Source of the DNA: an uncultured Erythrobacter sp.
GTDB taxonomy: Bacteria > Pseudomonadota > Alphaproteobacteria > Sphingomonadales > Sphingomonadaceae
Assembly: GCA_947258465.1 (NCBI GenBank)
Contig: CAMYIQ010000011.1
Coordinates: 1 to 9,553, forward strand
DNA length: 9,553 nucleotides
Reading direction: 5' to 3'
The position numbers and the translations under genes were made by a program. Position 1 is the first letter of the stretch. The number at the start of each line of letters is the position of its first letter. Shown piece after piece: positions 6,387 to 9,553 of this stretch. The notes below the pieces were generated by a model. That model did no database searches. It was not told the origin of the DNA and saw nothing but the letters and a program-made list of their open reading frames with translations.

Positions 6387-7052
6387 CTATGCGCTGCCCT
6401 TGAAGCCTTGCGCGATGACGTACCATTCGCTCGAACCCTTACGGCTGGCGGGCGGTTTGGCGTGCTTGACCGTCTTGAAATGCTGTTTGAGCAGTTTGAG
6501 CATTTCGTTGTCGGTCCCTCCGGCGAGCACCTTCGCCAGATAGGTTCCGCCGGGTGCCAGATTCTCGATCGCGAACCAGGCCCCCGCCTCTACCAGCCCC
6601 ATGGTACGCAAATGATCGGTCTGCTTGTGGCCCACGGTGTTGGCAGCCATATCGCTCATCACCAGGTCGGCCTTCCCGCCCAGCGCGTTTTCCAGCACTG
6701 CGGGGGCTTCTTCGTCCATGAAATCCATCTGAAAGATGGCAACGCCCTCGATGGGTTCGACTTCGAGCAAGTCGATGCCCACCACATGGGCCTTGGGCTT
6801 CAGCTTACGTACCACCTGACTCCATCCACCCGGCGCGATGCCGAGGTCGACGACGCGGGTGACCCCGTTGAGGAGATCGAACTTTTCGTTCAGCTCGATG
6901 AGTTTGTAGGCCGCGCGGCTGCGATACCCTTCGGCTTTCGCCTGTTTCACGTAGGGATCGTTGAGCTGGCGTTGCAGCCAGCGGGTAGAGCTCGCCGTGC
7001 GTTTCTTCGCGCTACGGACGCGGGTGTCGCGGTCTTTGCCGGATCTAGACAT
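6387..7052 (-). CDS. rlmE: 23S rRNA (uridine-2552 2'-O-)-methyltransferase RlmE (FtsJ/RrmJ)
   Basis: The product is 221 residues, close to the usual size. RlmE methylates the 2'-OH of U2552 in the A-loop of 23S rRNA, late in 50S assembly, using S-adenosylmethionine. The K-D-K-E catalytic tetrad is complete: Lys50 in RAAYKL, Asp134 in SDMAAN, Lys174 in LAKVL and Glu209 in SSEWYV. The SAM-binding loop reads DLGIAPGGW (69-77). WLQRQLNDPYVKQAKAEGYRSRAAYKL covers the N-terminal family signature at about 25-51. The first 24 residues are Lys/Arg/Ser-rich and suit rRNA contact. ATG 7052 is supported by AGGA about 8 nt upstream. The frame stays open to 7931, but that stretch is antisense-frame noise inside the Ppx/GppA gene. 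It follows that gene on the same strand with a 113-bp gap, so co-transcription is plausible. Confidence 0.96.
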   Translation of the reverse strand: MSRSGKDRDTRVRSAKKRTASSTRWLQRQLNDPYVKQAKAEGYRSRAAYKLIELNEKFDLLNGVTRVVDLGIAPGGWSQVVRKLKPKAHVVGIDLLEVEPIEGVAIFQMDFMDEEAPAVLENALGGKADLVMSDMAANTVGHKQTDHLRTMGLVEAGAWFAIENLAPGGTYLAKVLAGGTDNEMLKLLKQHFKTVKHAKPPASRKGSSEWYVIAQGFKGSA

Positions 7053-7074
7053 CGTTTGTTCCTGTGGGGTGCGT

Positions 7075-7092
7075 GAAGCGCGTCCGCGCTTC
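7075..7092. repeat. Perfect 8-bp inverted repeat between the phosphatase gene and rlmE
   Basis: GAAGCGCG (7075-7082) and CGCGCTTC (7085-7092) are exact inverted copies separated by TC. The repeat is 22 nt upstream of the rlmE start on the minus strand, just before its Shine-Dalgarno. Neither strand has a U-run after it, so it is not a standard terminator. An RNA hairpin affecting rlmE translation or mRNA processing, or a protein binding site, are the options. The rest of the 113-bp gap shows nothing clear. Confidence 0.5.
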
Positions 7093-7165
7093 CCTTGTCG
7101 GGACGTGGGCCGGTGCAGCCGCAAGGTTGGGTCGCAGGTCCCGTTCGCTCCCGGCGAAATCCTCT

Positions 7166-8383
7166 TTACACATCCTGTTCTCGCATTCTTTGCAGGGCAG
7201 CGCGGCTGCGTTCGCCTTCGGCGTCGGCGGCGATCAGGCTGCGCAATATGCCTTCGCGAATGCCGCGATCGGCCACGCCAAGCTGTTCGGCGGGCCAGAT
7301 GTCGAGGATCGATTCGAGAATCGCGCAGCCGGCAATAACGAGATTCGCCCGATCGTCGCCGATGCAGGGCAAGCGTTTTCGTTCCGATGCACTCATGCGC
7401 GAGAGCCGGGTCGAAATGTCGCGCATTGCCAGCGAGGGCACGATCAGGCCGTCGACCGCGCGCCGGTCGTATTGGGGCAGTTCCAGGTGCAGGCTGGCGA
7501 GCGTCGTCACCGTTCCGCTGGTGCCGAGCAGCCGGATCGGATCGGGCGCGCCGGTATACTCGCGGATCCGTTCGGCGAATTCGGCGAAACTGCGTCCGAC
7601 CGTGCGGCGCATCTGCACATAACGATCGAGCCGAGCGTCCTCGCTTTCGTCCGTCCCATCGACCATATCGGTGAGGGAGACCACGCCCCAGGGAACGCTC
7701 AGCCAATCGAGAATGCGCGGGACTTTTTCGCCCGGCTGCACCAGCACGAGTTCGGTGGAGCCGCCGCCAATATCGAAGATAATCGCCGGGCCGTTGCCTT
7801 CTTCCAGCAAGACATGACAGCCAAGCACGGCGAGCCGCGCTTCTTCCTGGGCGGAAATGATGTCGAGCATAATGCCGGTTTCGCGCTTCACCCGTTCGAT
7901 GAAGGCTTCGCCGTTGGATGCACGACGGCATGCTTCGGTGGCGACCGACCGGGCAAGCCGAACATTGCGGCGGCGCAGTTTCTCCGCGCAGACATGCAGC
8001 GCCGCTACTGTGCGTTCCATCGCCTCGTCGGACAGTTTGCCACTGGCTGCGAGCCCTTCGCCCAGGCGAACGACGCGGCTGAATGCATCGATCACGGTAA
8101 AATTCTCACCCGATGGCCGGGCGATCAGCAGGCGGCAATTATTGGTGCCGAGATCGAGTGCCGCATAGGCCTGTCGGCGCGGTGGGTGGCCGGAATGTGG
8201 GCCGGGTTGGCCGTTTGGCCGGGAAGCGATTGCGCTGTCGCGATGCGGCGCATTACGTTTGCCGCCACGCTTCGTTTCGGGCCGGGAAGGGCGTTTGTAG
8301 CGGAAATCGGCTACCTTGCCGGACTTGCCGCCCCGTTGTGTCCCGCGCCCCCTTTTCGTGTCCGGCGGAGTATGGTCCGCCAT
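7166..8383 (-). CDS. Ppx/GppA family phosphatase (exopolyphosphatase-like)
   Basis: The product is 405 residues. The conserved part begins near residue 72 with YAALDLGTNNCRLLI (phosphate-1 loop). FSRVVRLGEGL and SVATEACRRASNGEAFIERV follow, then the DIGGGSTELVLV phosphate-2 motif and GTSGTVTTLA further on. These define the ASKHA-fold Ppx/GppA family, which degrades inorganic polyphosphate or converts pppGpp to ppGpp. Sequence alone does not decide the substrate. The protein has only the two ASKHA domains and lacks the C-terminal HD-like region of E. coli Ppx. Residues 1-70 are an unusual Arg/Lys/Gly/His/Pro-rich, probably disordered extension (e.g. KRGRGTQRGGKSGK). I chose ATG 8383, with only a weak AAGAAAG site 8 nt upstream. 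GTG 8425 is in frame but has no ribosome site. The gene lies upstream of rlmE on the same strand. Confidence 0.9.
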   Translation of the reverse strand: MADHTPPDTKRGRGTQRGGKSGKVADFRYKRPSRPETKRGGKRNAPHRDSAIASRPNGQPGPHSGHPPRRQAYAALDLGTNNCRLLIARPSGENFTVIDAFSRVVRLGEGLAASGKLSDEAMERTVAALHVCAEKLRRRNVRLARSVATEACRRASNGEAFIERVKRETGIMLDIISAQEEARLAVLGCHVLLEEGNGPAIIFDIGGGSTELVLVQPGEKVPRILDWLSVPWGVVSLTDMVDGTDESEDARLDRYVQMRRTVGRSFAEFAERIREYTGAPDPIRLLGTSGTVTTLASLHLELPQYDRRAVDGLIVPSLAMRDISTRLSRMSASERKRLPCIGDDRANLVIAGCAILESILDIWPAEQLGVADRGIREGILRSLIAADAEGERSRAALQRMREQDV

Positions 8384-8490
8384 AGTCGGAGCTTTCTTAT
8401 TCCTCCCGCGCAAACCACCGTGCACGGGGACTTGGCGGCGATGCTAGCGGCGAAGCGTGGGCGGGGCAAGTGCGCGCGAACCGCACGGGG

Positions 8491-8519
8491 TTGACCTCAC
8501 GTGACGACGAAACTAGATG
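8491..8519 (+). promoter_or_regulatory. Candidate promoter for tRNA-Gln
   Basis: TTGACC (8491-8496), a 17-nt spacer and TAGATG (8514-8519) form a sigma-70-like promoter. It would start transcription near 8526, about 46 nt before the mature tRNA. The -35 is strong and the -10 is moderate. The 188 bp between the divergent phosphatase and tRNA genes hold no other convincing element. Confidence 0.5.
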
Positions 8520-8552
8520 CGCGGCCTCGCTTCCGGAGCGGCGCGCGATTCT

Positions 8553-8566
8553 CGTCCGCCCGGACG
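8553..8566 (+). repeat. Small hairpin in the tRNA-Gln 5' leader
   Basis: CGTCCG (8553-8558) and CGGACG (8561-8566) are exact inverted copies, ending 5 nt before the first base of the mature tRNA. As RNA this gives about a 5-bp stem with a 4-nt loop. It may help position 5' processing by RNase P, or it may be incidental. Confidence 0.35.
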
Positions 8567-8571
8567 GCTGA

Positions 8572-8645
8572 TGCCCCGTCGTCTAATGGTAAGACTACGG
8601 ACTCTGACTCCGTCAATTGAGGTTCGAATCCTCACGGGGCATCCA
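8572..8645 (+). tRNA. tRNA-Gln (anticodon CUG), CCA encoded
   Basis: A full cloverleaf can be drawn. The acceptor stem is TGCCCCG (8572-8578) with CGGGGCA (8635-8641). The D arm is GTCT...AGAC (8581-8595). The anticodon stem is ACGGA/TCCGT (8597-8601, 8609-8613) around loop CTCTGAC, with anticodon CTG at 8604-8606, which reads CAG. The variable loop has 4 nt. The T arm is TGAGG/CCTCA with loop TTCGAAT (8618-8634). The discriminator base is T8642 and CCA is encoded (8643-8645). The first pair is the weak U1-A72 typical of glutamine tRNAs. No clear terminator follows, and the acyl-CoA dehydrogenase starts 50 nt downstream on the same strand. Confidence 0.97.
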
Positions 8646-8695
8646 ATTCTCTTATTCCGTTGCCAAAGCTTCTCTCGCGCGCCAAAAAGGTTGCA

Positions 8696-9553
8696 ATGGG
8701 AGACGGACATTTGAGCGAGACCTTTCCGGAAATCCGCGATGCAGTGCGGCGCCTATGCGCCAAATTCCCGGGCGAATACTGGCAGCGGCTCGATCGCGAG
8801 CGGGCCTATCCGACCGAATTCGTGACTGCGCTGACCGAAGCCGGTTTCCTGTCCGTGCTGATTCCCGAAGAATATGACGGGTCGGGCCTGGGGCTCGAGG
8901 CAGCCTGCGCGGTGCTCGAGGAAATCCATCGCTCGGGCTCCAACGGCGGTGCCTGCCATGCGCAGATGTACACCATGGGCACGCTGCTGAAGCACGGGTC
9001 GGAAGAGCAAAAGCGTGAATACCTGCCCAAGATCGCCAGCGGCGAGCTGCGCTTGCAGGCCTTTGGCGTCACCGAACCGGGGGCAGGGACCGACACCACG
9101 CGCATTTCGACTTTCGCGAAGGATGCGGGCGATCACTATGTGGTCAACGGCCAGAAGATCTGGATCAGCCGAGCCGAGCATTCCGACCTCATGGTTCTGC
9201 TGTGCCGCACGACCCCGCGCGAGGAGTGCGCCAAACCGTCCGACGGCATGAGCGTGCTGCTGGTCGACATGCGCGAGGCGGTCGGCAACGGGCTGACCGT
9301 GCGGCCTGTGCGCACCATGCTCAACCATGCCACGACCGAGCTGTTCTTCGACGATCTGCGCGTGCCCAAATCGGCACTGATCGGCGAGGAAGGCAAGGGC
9401 TTTCGCTACATCCTTTCGGGCATGAATGCGGAGCGTATCCTGATCGCGGCAGAGTGCATCGGCGACGGGCGCTTCTTTATCGACAAGGCGGCTGGCTATG
9501 CGAAGGAGCGCAACGTCTTCGGCCGCTCGATCGGCGAGAATCAGGGTGTCCAG
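8696..9553 (+). CDS. Acyl-CoA dehydrogenase, N-terminal part
   Basis: The frame is open for 286 codons to the window edge, so the C-terminal part is missing. The protein is an FAD-dependent acyl-CoA dehydrogenase, which makes trans-2-enoyl-CoA and passes electrons to ETF. Residues 8-110 match the helical N-terminal domain (FPEIRDAVRRLC, LIPEEYDGSGLGL). The middle beta domain has FGVTEPGAGTDTT, the FAD/substrate signature, and NGQKIWIS. The third domain begins with NAERILIAAE and RNVFGRSIGENQ. The catalytic Glu of the medium- and short-chain enzymes would lie beyond the edge, so chain length or branched-chain specificity cannot be set. ATG 8696 has AAAAAGG about 5 nt upstream. A TTG at 8711 behind GGAGA is an alternative start that would shorten the protein by five residues. 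Confidence 0.93.
   Translation, partial: MGDGHLSETFPEIRDAVRRLCAKFPGEYWQRLDRERAYPTEFVTALTEAGFLSVLIPEEYDGSGLGLEAACAVLEEIHRSGSNGGACHAQMYTMGTLLKHGSEEQKREYLPKIASGELRLQAFGVTEPGAGTDTTRISTFAKDAGDHYVVNGQKIWISRAEHSDLMVLLCRTTPREECAKPSDGMSVLLVDMREAVGNGLTVRPVRTMLNHATTELFFDDLRVPKSALIGEEGKGFRYILSGMNAERILIAAECIGDGRFFIDKAAGYAKERNVFGRSIGENQGVQ

Noticed and set aside
7053..7931. Upstream extension of the rlmE frame that would make a 514-residue protein
   Set aside because: The extension lies within the Ppx/GppA coding region in another frame and has no homology-like features. ATG 7052 has a good ribosome site and gives the normal RlmE length.
7064..8494. 476-codon plus-strand open frame
   Set aside because: It is antisense to the Ppx/GppA gene, whose catalytic motifs are unambiguous on the other strand.
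8572..8645. tRNA as an integration (att) site for a mobile element
   Set aside because: No integrase, no repeated tRNA 3' end and no change in gene type is visible on either side within the window.
1..9553. CRISPR arrays, insertion sequences, defence or toxin systems
   Set aside because: No regularly spaced repeats, transposase motifs or defence-type domains were seen on either strand. The genes are all recognisable core or common accessory families.

Overview
This window reads as GC-rich chromosomal DNA from an alphaproteobacterium, most likely a sphingomonad (Erythrobacter/Sphingomonas-like). The basis is codon bias, family-level resemblance of the proteins, and a prephenate dehydratase gene divergent from a membrane-anchored class I cytochrome c gene, an arrangement I recall from other alphaproteobacteria. 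The assignment is inference, since no rRNA or marker gene is present. It looks like ordinary core chromosome. I found no integrase, transposase, CRISPR array, toxin-antitoxin pair or phage gene.

Layout, left to right. (1) 1-1140, minus: the N-terminal 380 residues of an exported S9-family peptidase whose catalytic domain lies outside the window. (2) A strong hairpin terminator at 1183-1219 separates it from a minus-strand membrane protein (1243-2451) built from repeated helix pairs of the 'mechanosensitive channel / TM-helix repeat' type. (3) Divergent from that gene, an exported isoaspartyl peptidase/L-asparaginase (2561-3658, plus). (4) A minus-strand pair: prephenate dehydratase (4585-5478) followed by a class A beta-lactamase (3659-4588). 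They overlap by ATGA, and the beta-lactamase stop codon directly abuts the asparaginase stop. (5) A cytochrome c with an N-terminal membrane anchor and an acidic tail (5615-6322, plus), ending in a clear terminator (6350-6375). (6) A minus-strand pair: Ppx/GppA-family phosphatase (7166-8383), then the 23S rRNA 2'-O-methyltransferase RlmE (6387-7052), with a perfect hairpin in the 113-bp gap between them. (7) A promoter, tRNA-Gln(CUG) (8572-8645) and the first 286 residues of an acyl-CoA dehydrogenase (8696 to the window end), all on the plus strand.

Functionally the genes are a mix: phenylalanine biosynthesis, respiratory electron transfer, rRNA modification, polyphosphate or (p)ppGpp metabolism, fatty-acyl oxidation, periplasmic peptide turnover and a probably intrinsic beta-lactamase. 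The features most worth a second look are the pheA/beta-lactamase coupling, the two abutting palindromes in the pheA/cytochrome c divergent region, the promoter-like -35 inside a terminator loop, and the basic RG-rich N-terminus of the phosphatase beside rlmE. I do not see convincing evidence for a wholly new system. No stretch longer than 300 bases lacks a gene.
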